The notes: generated by a model from the sequence alone, not told the origin. Counted from the stretch's first letter, positions 26,341-36,760 are shown. The stretch: DNA of 64,000 nt from Lichenicola sp964236105 (GCA_964236105.1 CAXSBC010000001.1:505325-569324); one strand, 5' to 3'. A program made the numbers and translations.

Positions 26341-26387
26341 TCCTCTGGATCAGCCCGCTCCGGACCCGATCGGGAGAGAAACGATCG

Positions 26388-27734
<1,347 letters not shown>

Positions 27735-28130
27735 GGATAGGGGGGCGCCTCCTGGCGCCTGATCCGGCCGGCGGCAACGACCGCATCGGGTTGAGATCAC
27801 ACTGGATGAAAAGGGATTCGGTTAAAGCGCCCGTGCGGCCGAAGCCGGCACCGAAGGGCGGCGATCGCAGGAACGGGATGGGTCGGGTGAGGCGTCGCTC
27901 TTCCAGGAACGGCTGGCCCTCTGCGCCGGACCGCCCTTCTGCCAGGAGGCGTCAGGCGCTGCGCAGGGCACCTCACGAGGCCCCTATAGCGATCCCGGGG
28001 AGCCGGGACAAGGGAAAACCTCAGCCCGGCGGTCGGGGTCGCGCAACGGCGGCCAGGCCGGAGGCCCGGACGGGGTTCGCCTTCATGCCGCCGACGCGCC
28101 CGACCGGGGACGCGTCGGGACGGCTGGCCG
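27735..28130. other. Non-coding stretch between rhlE and porin genes
   Basis: About 400 bases with no credible gene; the open frames here are high-GC shadows. It should hold the rhlE promoter (bases 27735-27850) and the end of the porin transcript. GGAGGCG near 27748 on the complementary strand supplies the rhlE ribosome site. Confidence 0.5.
28091..28118 (-). terminator. Hairpin downstream of the porin gene
   Basis: CCGACGCG at 28091-28098 pairs perfectly with CGCGTCGG at 28111-28118 around a 12-base loop, 13 bases past the porin stop on the minus strand. There is no U tract, so intrinsic termination is uncertain; it may act as a 3' stabilising stem. Confidence 0.4.
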
Positions 28131-29867
28131 CTACTGGAACGGGTAGTAGCGGAACGAGAACAGGGCGATGTTCTCGTCGGTGCTCGGCTTGCCGCCCACG
28201 CCCGAGAAGATCGTCTTATGGGTGTAGGAGTACTGCACGCCGGTCTGCATCGTGCCGTAGTCGCCCTTGAGGAACTTCCACCAGAAGCCGCCGGTCGCCT
28301 GGTAGATGGCCTTGGTGTTCATGGTGCAGGTCCCGGTGGACAGCTCGGTCTCGCATCCGGCGTTCGAGTAGAGCGGGTTGCCGTAGCCGTAGTTGTTCTT
28401 GCCGATGCTGTAGGATTCGCGGCTGGTGATCTGCTCGGTGCCGACATAGCTGTACAGGTCGAGCGCCTTGGTGGCATGGAAGGTCAGGCCGGCCAGCGCC
28501 AGCACCTCGGGCAGCGGCAGCGGCGAGCCGTTGCGGGCGATGGTGGCGTCGGCAAGCTGCGCCGAGCCGTAGCGGCCGATGCCGTCGCCGGCGAGCACCG
28601 AGGCGCGCAGGTCGAGCCGCTTGGGGACGACCGGCAGGGTCACACCCGCGCCGCCGCCGCCGGCGAGCTCGGTGTGGCTGGCGCCGGAGCCGACATAGCT
28701 GACGCGGTCATGCAGGAAGCGCGCGACGCCGAAGATCTCGTAATGGCCCCAGCCCGGATCGGCGGTGATCTTGGCGATGACGTCGGGCGCGTACTCGGTC
28801 GAGTAGTTCGCAGTCGAGTTCAGCGTGGAGCCGTTGCCGTTGAGGCCGAGATTGGTGGCGTTGATCGTGGCGTTCGTCAGCGACGTGGCGGTCTGCGCGT
28901 AGCTGGTCTCCGGACTCTCGACGGAAACGCCGATATCGAACTTGTCGTGGTTGAACCCCTTGACGATGCGCAGGCCGACGTTGCGGGTCCAGACGAAGCC
29001 CGGCACGTACTGGGCGTCGATCGTCGAGGGCAGATCCTCGCTGCGTCCGGCCATGCCCGCCTTGCTCATCGTCAGCAGGCTCCAGGCCTGGCCGCCGAGG
29101 ACGTAGAAATCGTCGTCCGAGCGGTAGTACTGCGCGAACAGCTGCCGGGCGCGCAGCGTGTAGCTGTTGCTCTCGTTGGAGTTCGAGCTGATGCCGGAGC
29201 TGTTGAAATCGGTTTCGTAATAGGCGGTCAGCGTGGTGTAGGCATTGGGATTGCCTTCGACCATCAGCGAGATGCGGCTCTGGCGCGCGGTGCCGCGGAA
29301 CTCGTCCTGGTGGTAGTTGGCGCTCTGCGGATAGGGGATGCCGGTGTTGAAGCTCGACGAGATGTCGGCGTCCTCGTTGCGGCTGCGATAGATGCCGGCC
29401 GCCTCGATGAAGCCGCCCAGGGTGACGCGCACGCCGCCGACCGCGAACTGCCCCTGCTTGAGCCTCGGCCCGCTGGGAACATAGCTCGGATAGCCGGCGA
29501 CGTTCATGTAGGGCGAACCGCCCGGCCCGGCATAGGCGGCGTATCCCGGCGGCGCCGAGAGCGGCGCGCCCGGAGGCAGCGGACGGCCGTTCAGGTCGTA
29601 GCGGATCGGACCCATGCGCTCCTGCGCCTCGCGGGCCTCGCGGCTGGCGGTGGCGGCTTCCTGCCGGGCAGCCCGCACATCCTCGCTGCGCGTCACGAGA
29701 TCGCGCTTCATGTGGTTCAGCTGCCCTTCAAGCGCATGGATCTGCTTCTCGATGGCGCTGATCTGGGAGGAGGTGTTGTCGGCCAACGCGGGACCGGTCG
29801 CGACGCCGGCACTGCAGAGCGCGGTCGCGGCCATCAGGCCTGCCTTCGAAAAGAGGCGTCTCGTCAT
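28131..29867 (-). CDS. Outer-membrane porin with N-terminal coiled coil, probably phosphate-starvation induced
   Basis: A 578-residue outer-membrane protein. A signal peptide (MTRRLFSKAGLMAATALCSAGVATGPALA) is followed by a 55-residue coiled coil (SQISAIEKQIHALEGQL onwards) and a Pro/Gly linker, then a beta-barrel of alternating hydrophobic strands that includes VRVTLGGFIEAAGIYRSRNE, TLTAYYETDF and YKxTGGFWWKF-like strands, ending in LFSFRYYPFQ. The layout resembles DcaP/OprO-like porins with trimerising coiled coils. A Pho box about 100 bases upstream and its place behind phoR suggest it takes up phosphate or phosphorylated compounds under starvation. Confidence 0.85.
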   Translation of the reverse strand: MTRRLFSKAGLMAATALCSAGVATGPALADNTSSQISAIEKQIHALEGQLNHMKRDLVTRSEDVRAARQEAATASREAREAQERMGPIRYDLNGRPLPPGAPLSAPPGYAAYAGPGGSPYMNVAGYPSYVPSGPRLKQGQFAVGGVRVTLGGFIEAAGIYRSRNEDADISSSFNTGIPYPQSANYHQDEFRGTARQSRISLMVEGNPNAYTTLTAYYETDFNSSGISSNSNESNSYTLRARQLFAQYYRSDDDFYVLGGQAWSLLTMSKAGMAGRSEDLPSTIDAQYVPGFVWTRNVGLRIVKGFNHDKFDIGVSVESPETSYAQTATSLTNATINATNLGLNGNGSTLNSTANYSTEYAPDVIAKITADPGWGHYEIFGVARFLHDRVSYVGSGASHTELAGGGGAGVTLPVVPKRLDLRASVLAGDGIGRYGSAQLADATIARNGSPLPLPEVLALAGLTFHATKALDLYSYVGTEQITSRESYSIGKNNYGYGNPLYSNAGCETELSTGTCTMNTKAIYQATGGFWWKFLKGDYGTMQTGVQYSYTHKTIFSGVGGKPSTDENIALFSFRYYPFQ

Positions 29868-29969
29868 CGGTTTCAGTTCCGTGCCCGGCGAGAACCCCCC
29901 TCACCGTTCGGGCGCGGAACGAATAGCCAAAACCGCTGCCGCGATGAGTGTCGCTTCCGCGAAGCTACC

Positions 29970-29987
29970 ATGACAATTTTATGACGA
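29970..29987 (-). promoter_or_regulatory. Pho box upstream of the porin gene
   Basis: On the minus strand two 7-base repeats, TCGTCAT and TTGTCAT, are separated by AAAA, giving the 11-base period of PhoB sites (consensus CTGTCAT-N4-CTGTCAT). It lies 103 bases before the porin ATG, in the right orientation. This is a sequence match only; PhoB itself is encoded 1.3 kb away. Confidence 0.75.
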
Positions 29988-30066
29988 CGCGCATGTGACG
30001 ATTACGACGAACGCCGCATCCCGTGGAGGTGCGGACCGCCCGCGCACGCGGTTGGGCGACGGCCGG

Positions 30067-31176
30067 TCAGTCCTTGGCGGAAGCTGCGGCAGGCAGCCAG
30101 ACGGCGAAGCGCGTCGCCTCCCCCATCCTGCTCTCGATCGTCAGCCGGCCGGCATGGCGGCCGACGATGTGCTTGACGATGGCCAGTCCCAGGCCGTTGC
30201 CGGGCCTGGCGCCGGAACCGTCATCGACTCGGTAGAAGCGCTCGGTCAGGCGCGGGATATGCTGCGGGGCGATGCCCGGCCCGTCGTCGCTGACCGACAG
30301 CACCACGCCGTCGGGTGCCGGATCGTGGCCGGCGCGGGCAGGCTGCGCCGCCAGCACGATGCGTGCCGGCTGGCCGGGACGGCTTGCATACTTGACGGCG
30401 TTGTCGAGCAGGTTGTGCAGCACCTGGGCGAGCTGGTCGGGGTCGGCCGCGACCGGCTGCAGATCGCCGGCGATGGCGAGCTCGAGCGTGGCGCCGGCGG
30501 CGAGGCGCTGCGGCTCATGCTCGTCGGCGACGCGCCTGAGCAGCGCCTCCGGCGAGACCTGCCCGTCCGGGCGCTCATGCTCGTGCATCTGGATGCGCGA
30601 CAGGTTGAGCAGGTTGTCGATCAGCCGTCGCATCCGCGCCGCCTGGCCGGCCATGATGGCGAGGAACCGCATGCGCGCCGGGGCGTCGTCGGCAGCCGAG
30701 CCCTGCAGGGTGTCGATGAAGCCGATCAGGCTGGCGAGCGGCGTGCGCAGCTCGTGGCCGGCGTTAGCGATGAAGTCGGCGCGCATGCGCTCGACCGCCT
30801 CCTGCTCGGTGCGGTCGGTCAGCGACAGCAGCACGAGCCCGGCGGCGTCGGAGCGCAGCGCCACGCGCAGCACGCGACGCACCGGGACGTCCATGGCGAG
30901 GTCGACGCTGCCGGCCTCGGCGGCATGCAGCCGGCCGGTCGCCTGGCTCAGCAGGGGATGGCGCAGCACGGCGGCCAGGCTGTCGCCGAACTGCAGCCGG
31001 GCCGCCTGGTTGGCATGGATCAGGCCGCTGTCACGGCCGAGCGCCAGGGTCGGATGCGGAAGCAGATCGAGCAGGTCTGGCAGCGACCAGGCGCTGTCGC
31101 CGGCGGAGGGCCGAACCGGGTCGGCCTCTGCCGGACCCTCCTGCCGGTCGGGATGACGCCGTCGCCACAGGCTCAT
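30067..31176 (-). CDS. phoR: Phosphate-regulon sensor kinase PhoR, lacking membrane segments
   Basis: About 369 residues. A PAS-like region (LLDLLPHPTLALGRDSGLIHANQAA) precedes the dimerisation/phosphoacceptor helix FIANAGHELRTPLASLIGF, with the phosphorylated His near residue 141, then N box HNLLDNAVKYA, G1 DDGPGIAP, F box ERFYRVD and G2 GNGLGLAIVKHI. It phosphorylates PhoB when the Pst complex signals low phosphate. Unlike usual PhoR proteins there is no hydrophobic stretch long enough to span the membrane, so it must be soluble or recruited by PstB/PhoU. The phosphoacceptor motif is NAGHE rather than the commoner NVSHE. Last gene of the pst-pho operon. Confidence 0.88.
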   Translation of the reverse strand: MSLWRRRHPDRQEGPAEADPVRPSAGDSAWSLPDLLDLLPHPTLALGRDSGLIHANQAARLQFGDSLAAVLRHPLLSQATGRLHAAEAGSVDLAMDVPVRRVLRVALRSDAAGLVLLSLTDRTEQEAVERMRADFIANAGHELRTPLASLIGFIDTLQGSAADDAPARMRFLAIMAGQAARMRRLIDNLLNLSRIQMHEHERPDGQVSPEALLRRVADEHEPQRLAAGATLELAIAGDLQPVAADPDQLAQVLHNLLDNAVKYASRPGQPARIVLAAQPARAGHDPAPDGVVLSVSDDGPGIAPQHIPRLTERFYRVDDGSGARPGNGLGLAIVKHIVGRHAGRLTIESRMGEATRFAVWLPAAASAKD

Positions 31177-31206
31177 CGCGCGCACGGCGGGACCGGTGGC
31201 CGCGTG

Positions 31207-31974
31207 TCAGATGGCATCCAGATCGAGCGCGTAGCCGGCGGTGCGGACGGTGCGCACCACGTCGATCTCGCCGGGCGCGTTCAGCGCCTTGCGCAGGCGG
31301 CGGATATGCACGTCGACGGTGCGCGCCTCGACATGGATGTCCGCCCCCCAGACCGCGTTGAGCAGGTCCTCGCGGGAGAACACGCGGCGGGGATGCTGCA
31401 TCAGGAACTCGAGCAGGCGATACTCGGTCGGGCCCAGATGCACCGGACGGCCGTTGCGCTGCACCCGGTGCTCGTTGCCGTCGAGCACGATGTCGCCGAA
31501 CTGCAGGGTGCGGCCGACCGGCTGCGGCTGGGCGCGGCGCAGCAGGGCACGCACGCGGGCGACGAGCGCATCGATGCTGAACGGCTTGGTGATGTAGTCG
31601 TCCGCGCCGGTGTTGAGGCCGCGCACCTGATCCTGCTCCTCGACCCGGGCGGTGAGCATGATGATCGGCAGCTCGCGCGTCTGCGGGCGGCGGCGGATCT
31701 GGCGGCAGACCTCGATGCCCGACAGGCTCGGCAGCATCCAGTCGAGCAGCACGAGGTCGGGTGCCGATTCCGCGACGCGGAGCAGCGCCTCCTGGCCATC
31801 GGCCGCCTCGTCCACGAGGTAGCCGAGCTTCTCCAGGTTGTAGCGCAGCATGACCGAGAGCGACGGGTCGTCCTCGACGATCAGCACGCGCGGCCTCGCC
31901 TCCTCGTTCACGACGGCGGACTTGCGGCCCATCGGCTGCTCCCTGAATGGCGCGAAGCCGGTGATCTGGTTCAT
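31207..31974 (-). CDS. phoB: Phosphate-regulon response regulator PhoB
   Basis: A 255-residue OmpR-family transcription factor. The receiver domain (RVLIVEDDPSLSVMLRYNL, phosphoacceptor D78 in LVLLDWMLPS, switch Thr in IIMLTARVEE, lysine in ITKPFS) is followed by a winged helix (FGDIVLDGNEHRV, LGPTEYRLLEFLMQHP, VDVHIRRLRKAL, VRTVRTAGYALD). A 27-residue N-terminal extension precedes the receiver; the ATG at 31974 overlaps the phoU stop (ATGA), which favours this start over an internal Met. Expected to bind the Pho boxes upstream of pstS and the porin gene. Confidence 0.93.
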   Translation of the reverse strand: MNQITGFAPFREQPMGRKSAVVNEEARPRVLIVEDDPSLSVMLRYNLEKLGYLVDEAADGQEALLRVAESAPDLVLLDWMLPSLSGIEVCRQIRRRPQTRELPIIMLTARVEEQDQVRGLNTGADDYITKPFSIDALVARVRALLRRAQPQPVGRTLQFGDIVLDGNEHRVQRNGRPVHLGPTEYRLLEFLMQHPRRVFSREDLLNAVWGADIHVEARTVDVHIRRLRKALNAPGEIDVVRTVRTAGYALDLDAI

Positions 31975-32687
31975 GGCGCGTTCCTCTCCGGGATCGGGCT
32001 GCCGCCGCGCGGCCTGCCGGTGGGCAGCATCTCGCCGGTGACGGCGTAGTGCACCCGCTCGGCGATGTTGGTGGCGTGGTCGCCGATGCGCTCGAGGTTC
32101 TTGGCGATGAACAGCAGGTGGGTGCAGGCGCCGATGTTGCGCGGGTCTTCCATCATGTAGGTGACGAGCTCGCGGAACATGGCGGTGTAGATCTCGTCCA
32201 CCGCCCGGTCGGAGCGCCATACGTCGAGCGCCTTGTCCTTGTCGTTCTGGCCGAGCGCGTCGATGGCGAGCCGCAGGCTCTCCTGCACCAGGCGGCCCAT
32301 GCTGCGCAGCCCGCCGAGCGAGATGTCGGAGCCGGCCGGTCCCAGCCGCAGCGAGCGCTTGGCGACGTTGGCTGCATAGTCGCCGATGCGCTCCAGGTCG
32401 CTCGTCACCTTCAGGGCCGACACGATCTCGCGCAGGTCCTGGGCCATCGGCGCGCGCAGCGCCAGCAGCTTGATCGCGCGCGCCTCGACCTCGCGCTCCA
32501 GCGCGTCGACTTCCGGGTCCTGCTCCATCGCCGCCTGGGCGGCCTCGGCGTCGTGGTCGAGGATGGCGGCGATCGCCTGCGCGGTCTGGCTTTCCACCAG
32601 CCCGCCCATGCGCGCCATCAGGGTGCGGAGCTGGTTCAGCTCCTGCTCGTAGCTCTTGACGATGTGGCCGGGGTCACTGGGGGGCAT
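31971..32687 (-). CDS. phoU: Phosphate signalling adaptor PhoU
   Basis: A 238-residue all-helical protein made of two PhoU repeats. Each carries the metal-binding motif, LKVTSDLERIGDYAANVAKRS in the first and FIAKNLERIGDHATNIAERVHY in the second. PhoU links the PstSCAB transporter to PhoR and keeps the kinase in its phosphatase state when phosphate is ample. Lies 12 bases after pstB and overlaps phoB. Confidence 0.95.
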   Translation of the reverse strand: MPPSDPGHIVKSYEQELNQLRTLMARMGGLVESQTAQAIAAILDHDAEAAQAAMEQDPEVDALEREVEARAIKLLALRAPMAQDLREIVSALKVTSDLERIGDYAANVAKRSLRLGPAGSDISLGGLRSMGRLVQESLRLAIDALGQNDKDKALDVWRSDRAVDEIYTAMFRELVTYMMEDPRNIGACTHLLFIAKNLERIGDHATNIAERVHYAVTGEMLPTGRPRGGSPIPERNAP

Positions 32688-32699
32688 GGGCGTCCGTCC

Positions 32700-33509
32700 T
32701 CAGCCGAAGCGGCCGGTGATGTAGTCCTGGGTGCGCTTCTGCCTGGGTGCCGTGAACAGGCGGTCGGCGCTGTCGACCTCGATCAGCTCGCCCAGGAAGA
32801 AGAACGCCACCCGGTCGGCGCAGCGCGCCGCCTGCTGCAGGTTGTGGGTGACGATGGCGATGGTGAAGTCGCGCTTGAGCTCGTCGAGCAGCTCCTCGAT
32901 GCGCGCGGTGCTGATCGGGTCGAGGGCGCTGGTCGGCTCGTCGAGCAGGATCACCTCGGGCCGCGTGGCGATGGTGCGCGCGATGCACAGCCGCTGCTGC
33001 TGCCCGCCGGACAGCGAGGTGGCGCTGGTGCGGAGCCGGTCCTTGACCTCGTTCCACAGCGCGACCCGGCGCAGCGCGTCCTCGATGCGGTTGGCCATGT
33101 CGGCGCGGGACGGACGCTCGTGCAGCCGGACGCCGAAGGCGATGTTGTCGGCGATCGACATCGGGAACGGGGTCGGCTTCTGGAACACCATGCCGACCCG
33201 CGAGCGCAGCTGGTTGGCGTCGACATGCGGGCCGACGATGTTGTGGCCGTCGAGCAGCACCTCGCCGGTGGCGCGCTGGCCGGGATACAGGTCGTACATC
33301 CGGTTGAGCACGCGCAGCAGCGTCGACTTGCCGCACCCTGACGGCCCGATCAGGCCGGTGACCTGCCTGGCCGGCAGATCGAGCGAGATGCCCCGCAGTG
33401 CCTGCGAGGTGCCGTAGAAGAAGTCGAGGTTGCGGATCGAGATCATGACCTGGCCGGACGTCGCCGGCGGCGGGGCGGCCGTGGCCTGGAACGGCGATTG
33501 GGCGCTCAT
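32700..33509 (-). CDS. pstB: Phosphate ABC transporter ATP-binding protein PstB
   Basis: A 269-residue ATPase energising high-affinity phosphate import. Walker A GPSGCGKSTLLRVLNRM, the Q-loop region GMVFQKPTPFPMSIADNIAFG, signature LSGGQQQRL, Walker B VILLDEPTSALDP and the switch THNLQQAAR are all intact. Starts at ATG 33509, overlapping the pstA stop by four bases. The N-terminal 20 residues before the domain are low-complexity. Confidence 0.95.
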   Translation of the reverse strand: MSAQSPFQATAAPPPATSGQVMISIRNLDFFYGTSQALRGISLDLPARQVTGLIGPSGCGKSTLLRVLNRMYDLYPGQRATGEVLLDGHNIVGPHVDANQLRSRVGMVFQKPTPFPMSIADNIAFGVRLHERPSRADMANRIEDALRRVALWNEVKDRLRTSATSLSGGQQQRLCIARTIATRPEVILLDEPTSALDPISTARIEELLDELKRDFTIAIVTHNLQQAARCADRVAFFFLGELIEVDSADRLFTAPRQKRTQDYITGRFG

Positions 33510-34396
33510 GACCTGTCCTGTCTTGCCAGGCCCACCCGGGCGACGATGTTGATGAACAGCACGCCCGCGGTGATCAGCAGCGCCGCCGTCCAGGCCAGCT
33601 GCACCCAGTCGTCGGCGGGCGAGCCGGCATACTGATAGATCGTGACCGGCAGGCTCGCCATCTCCTTGCCGAGCGAGAGCGACCAGTTGAGGTTGCCGAG
33701 CGAGGTGAACAGCAGCGGCGCCGTTTCCCCCGAGACCCGCGCGATCGCCAGCAGCACCCCGGTCGCAAGCCCCGCCCGGGCGGCGCGCACGCAGACCAGC
33801 AGCACCACCTTCCAGTGCGGGGCGCCGAGGGCGGCTGCCGCCTCGCGCATCGAGACCGGCACCAGGCGCAGCATGTCCTCGGTGGTGCGCACCACGATCG
33901 GGATCACCAGGATCGCCAGCGCGACCACGCCGGCAAAGCCCGAGAACTGGTGGAACGGCGCCACCAGGATCAAATAGACGAACAGCCCGACCAGGATCGA
34001 GGGTGCCGAGAGCAGCATGTCGGACACGAAGCGCACGGCGTTGGCCGCCTGCGAGCCGGTGCCGAACTCGGCGAGATAGATGCCGGCCATCAGCCCGATC
34101 GGCGTGCCGAGCAGCGTCGCGAGCACCACCTGGATGATGCTGCCGACGATCGGGTTGAGCAGGCCGCCATTCTCGCCCGCCGGCGCCGTGACATGGGTCA
34201 GCGTCCGCCAGGTCAGGCCCTGGATGCCCTGGGCGATCAGCGTCCACAGGATCGAGGCCAGCGCCACCAGCACGATCAGGGTGGCGAGGAAGCACAACCC
34301 GGTCGCGACCACGTCGGCGAGCCGGCGGCGGCGCAGCAGGCCGGGATCGCGGACCCACTGGCCGGCCGGCACGGCCGAGGGGCTGGTGGCGGACAT
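33506..34396 (-). CDS. pstA: Phosphate ABC transporter permease PstA
   Basis: A 296-residue inner-membrane permease with six helices. The ABC-permease EAA loop SMREAAAALGAPHWKVVLLV is clear, as are GGLLNPIVGSIIQVV and ARVSGETAPLLFTSLG, the PstA-type C-terminal block. Pairs with PstC to form the channel. ATG 34396 lies 11 bases after pstC. Confidence 0.94.
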   Translation of the reverse strand: MSATSPSAVPAGQWVRDPGLLRRRRLADVVATGLCFLATLIVLVALASILWTLIAQGIQGLTWRTLTHVTAPAGENGGLLNPIVGSIIQVVLATLLGTPIGLMAGIYLAEFGTGSQAANAVRFVSDMLLSAPSILVGLFVYLILVAPFHQFSGFAGVVALAILVIPIVVRTTEDMLRLVPVSMREAAAALGAPHWKVVLLVCVRAARAGLATGVLLAIARVSGETAPLLFTSLGNLNWSLSLGKEMASLPVTIYQYAGSPADDWVQLAWTAALLITAGVLFINIVARVGLARQDRS

Positions 34397-34407
34397 CGCC
34401 GCCCGCC

Positions 34408-35385
34408 TCAGCGCTGCACCGTCCGCCCGGTCCGCAGCAGCAGACGCGAGCAGGCGAGCGTGATGAAGGAGATCACCATCAGGATGAAGCCCAGCGCCAG
34501 CAGCGCGGACAGCTTCAGGCTGCCGGCGGCGCTCTCGGGAAACTCCAGCGCGATCAGCGAGGCGATGGTGTTGCCGGGCGAGAACAGGCTGGCGCTGATG
34601 CGGTTGGTGTTGCCGATCACGAAGGTGATGGCCATGGTCTCGCCGAGCGCCCGGCCGAGCCCCAGCATGATGCCGCCGATCACCGCGGTGCGCGACCAGG
34701 GCAGCACCACCTGGCGCATCACGTCCCAGCGCGTCGAGCCGAGCCCGTAGGCGCTCTCCTTGAGCACCGGCGGCATCGACTTGAAGACGTCGCGCATCAC
34801 CGCGGCGATGAACGGCGTGACCATCACCGCCAGGATCAGCCCGCCGGTGAGCAGGCCGGTGCCGAACGGCGCGCCGGAGAAGAACGGGTGCAGCAGCGGC
34901 ACCCGGCCGAGCGAATGGATCAGCGCCGGCTGCACGTGGTGCGCCATGATCGGCACGATGACGAAGAAGCCCCACATGCCGAAGATGATGGAGGGCACCG
35001 CCGCGAGCAGCTCCACCGCCGTGCCGAGCGGGCCGGACAGCCAGGACGGCGCCATCTCGGTGAGGCAGAACGCCACCCCGAAGGCGAGCGGCACGGCGAT
35101 CAGCAGGCCGATCGCCGACGTCACGATGGTGCCGAACACCGGCGTCAGGGCGCCGTAATGGTCGAGCACCGGGTTCCAGACCGACCGGATCAGGAACCCC
35201 GGCCCGAAGGTCGAGAAGGCCTGCCGGCCGCCGGCGAGCATCACCGCGATGATGCCGACGATCAGGATCAGCACCGCGAGGCCGCAGGCCCTGGCCAGGA
35301 ACGCGAAGACGGAGTCGCCCCACCTCCCGTCCCGCACCGGGGCCGGCCTGTCGTCGCTGCGGGCGAGGCTGGCGTTCGCGGTCAT
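34408..35385 (-). CDS. pstC: Phosphate ABC transporter permease PstC
   Basis: A 325-residue inner-membrane permease. The helix CGLAVLILIVGIIAVMLAGG, the GMWGFFVIVPIM segment, EAA loop VLKESAYGLGSTRWDVMRQVVLP and RALGETMAITFVIGN identify PstC. Start taken at the ATG opening MTANASLARS; two further upstream Met codons are possible. Lies 31 bases after pstS. Confidence 0.94.
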   Translation of the reverse strand: MTANASLARSDDRPAPVRDGRWGDSVFAFLARACGLAVLILIVGIIAVMLAGGRQAFSTFGPGFLIRSVWNPVLDHYGALTPVFGTIVTSAIGLLIAVPLAFGVAFCLTEMAPSWLSGPLGTAVELLAAVPSIIFGMWGFFVIVPIMAHHVQPALIHSLGRVPLLHPFFSGAPFGTGLLTGGLILAVMVTPFIAAVMRDVFKSMPPVLKESAYGLGSTRWDVMRQVVLPWSRTAVIGGIMLGLGRALGETMAITFVIGNTNRISASLFSPGNTIASLIALEFPESAAGSLKLSALLALGFILMVISFITLACSRLLLRTGRTVQR

Positions 35386-35416
35386 GGGCATCCGGCTGCG
35401 GACTGATCGGCTGGCG

Positions 35417-36481
35417 TCATTGCCCCAGAGTGGGAGCCCCGGCGACGTTGGTCCAGGCATGCCGGACATTGGTCTGCACGTCGGCGGGAAGCGGCACGTA
35501 CTGCAGCGACCTGGCCGTGGCAGCGCCGTTGCGGAACGCCCAGTCGAACAGCCTGATCACCGCAGCGCTGCGGGCCGGGTCCTTGGGGTCGGTCGGCAGC
35601 AGCACGAAAGTCGCCGACACGATCGGCCAGGCGCCCTCGGCCGGCGTGTCGAGCAGATCGACCGCGAAGCGCTGTGCGCCCGCCCAGTCCGCCCCCGCCG
35701 CCGCTTTGGTGAAGCTGTCGAGGTTGGGTGCCACGAAGGCGCCGGCCTTGTCCTTGAGCTCGACCGTGGTCAGGCCGTTCTTGCTGGCATAGGCGTATTC
35801 GACATAGCCGACGCCGCCCTCGGTGTTGCGCACGGTCGCGGCGACGCCGTCATTGCCCTTGGCCCCGGCGCCGGTCGGCCAGGCGATCGAGCTCGCAGCG
35901 CCGATCTTGGACTTCCAGTTGGGGCTGGACTTCGCCAGGTAGGAGGTGAACACGAAGGTGGTGCCCGAGCCGTCGGCGCGATGCACCGCCGCCACCGCCG
36001 TGTCGGGCAGCTTCAGCCCCGGATTCAGCGCCGCGATTTTGGGGTCGTTCCAGCTGGTGATGTCGCCCGAGAACAGGCCGGCCAGGATCTCGCCGGTCAG
36101 GTGCATCTGGTTCGACGCGATGCCGGGCAGGTTCACGATCGGCACCACCCCGCCCATGACCGTCGGGAACTGCAGCAGCCTGTTGCTGTCGAGCTTGGCC
36201 GCGGCCACCGGCGCGTCCGAGGCGCCGAAATCGACCGTGCGCGCGATCACCTGGTTCTGGCCTGCGCCGGAGCCCAGCGCCTGGTAGTTCAGCGCGACGC
36301 CGAGCGGCGCCTTGGCGGCAGCGCCCCAGGCCCCATAGATCGGTGCGGCGAACGTCGAGCCCGCGCCGGTGATGTCGACGGCGCGTGCCGGTGCCGCCGC
36401 GAGGCCGAAGCCGAGGATCAGGCTCGTGACGCCGCAGGCGGCGCGCGGCGACAGGGCGGACCGGTTCGACAGGGAACGCAT
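35417..36481 (-). CDS. pstS: Periplasmic phosphate-binding protein PstS
   Basis: A 354-residue solute-binding protein delivering phosphate to PstC/PstA. A signal peptide ending APARA is followed by VDITGAGSTFAAPIYGAW, the phosphate-binding loop, then DFGASDAPV, ITSWNDPKI, VHRADGSGTTFVFTSYL and GGVGYVEYAYA, all standard for PstS. GGAGG about ten bases upstream of the ATG. First gene of pstSCAB-phoUBR, with a Pho box about 97 bases before the start. Confidence 0.95.
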   Translation of the reverse strand: MRSLSNRSALSPRAACGVTSLILGFGLAAAPARAVDITGAGSTFAAPIYGAWGAAAKAPLGVALNYQALGSGAGQNQVIARTVDFGASDAPVAAAKLDSNRLLQFPTVMGGVVPIVNLPGIASNQMHLTGEILAGLFSGDITSWNDPKIAALNPGLKLPDTAVAAVHRADGSGTTFVFTSYLAKSSPNWKSKIGAASSIAWPTGAGAKGNDGVAATVRNTEGGVGYVEYAYASKNGLTTVELKDKAGAFVAPNLDSFTKAAAGADWAGAQRFAVDLLDTPAEGAWPIVSATFVLLPTDPKDPARSAAVIRLFDWAFRNGAATARSLQYVPLPADVQTNVRHAWTNVAGAPTLGQ

Positions 36482-36577
36482 CGGTGGTTTCCTCCGGGAA
36501 GGGAAGCGGCCGGCCTGTGCATACCCGCCGGACGGCCGGCTTCTAACCGCCGGCCATGGCGCGCCTGTTACGATGCG

Positions 36578-36595
36578 ATGACAGTTCGATGACAA
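36578..36595 (-). promoter_or_regulatory. Pho box upstream of pstS
   Basis: On the minus strand TTGTCAT-CGAA-CTGTCAT, two near-identical 7-base repeats spaced by 4, a textbook PhoB site. It lies about 97 bases before the pstS ATG. Same geometry as the porin site, so the two transcripts are probably co-regulated. Confidence 0.85.
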
Positions 36596-36760
36596 CGCGC
36601 GGGATCGGTGACCATCCGGAGGCGGCCTGGCGCTACGGCGCGCCTGGCGGTGAACCACACCAGGCGAGCCGTCTGATCCGGACACGGATCCGGCGCCGTC
36701 CTCAGGCGCGGGCACGCGGCGGCCGTGGCGTCGGCTGCAGGCGGCCCTCCGGCCAGGCGC

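Noticed and set aside
27791..28270. 159-codon plus-strand ORF between rhlE and the porin
   Set aside because: Arg/Pro/Ser-rich, overlaps the porin 3' end on the opposite strand, no motif.
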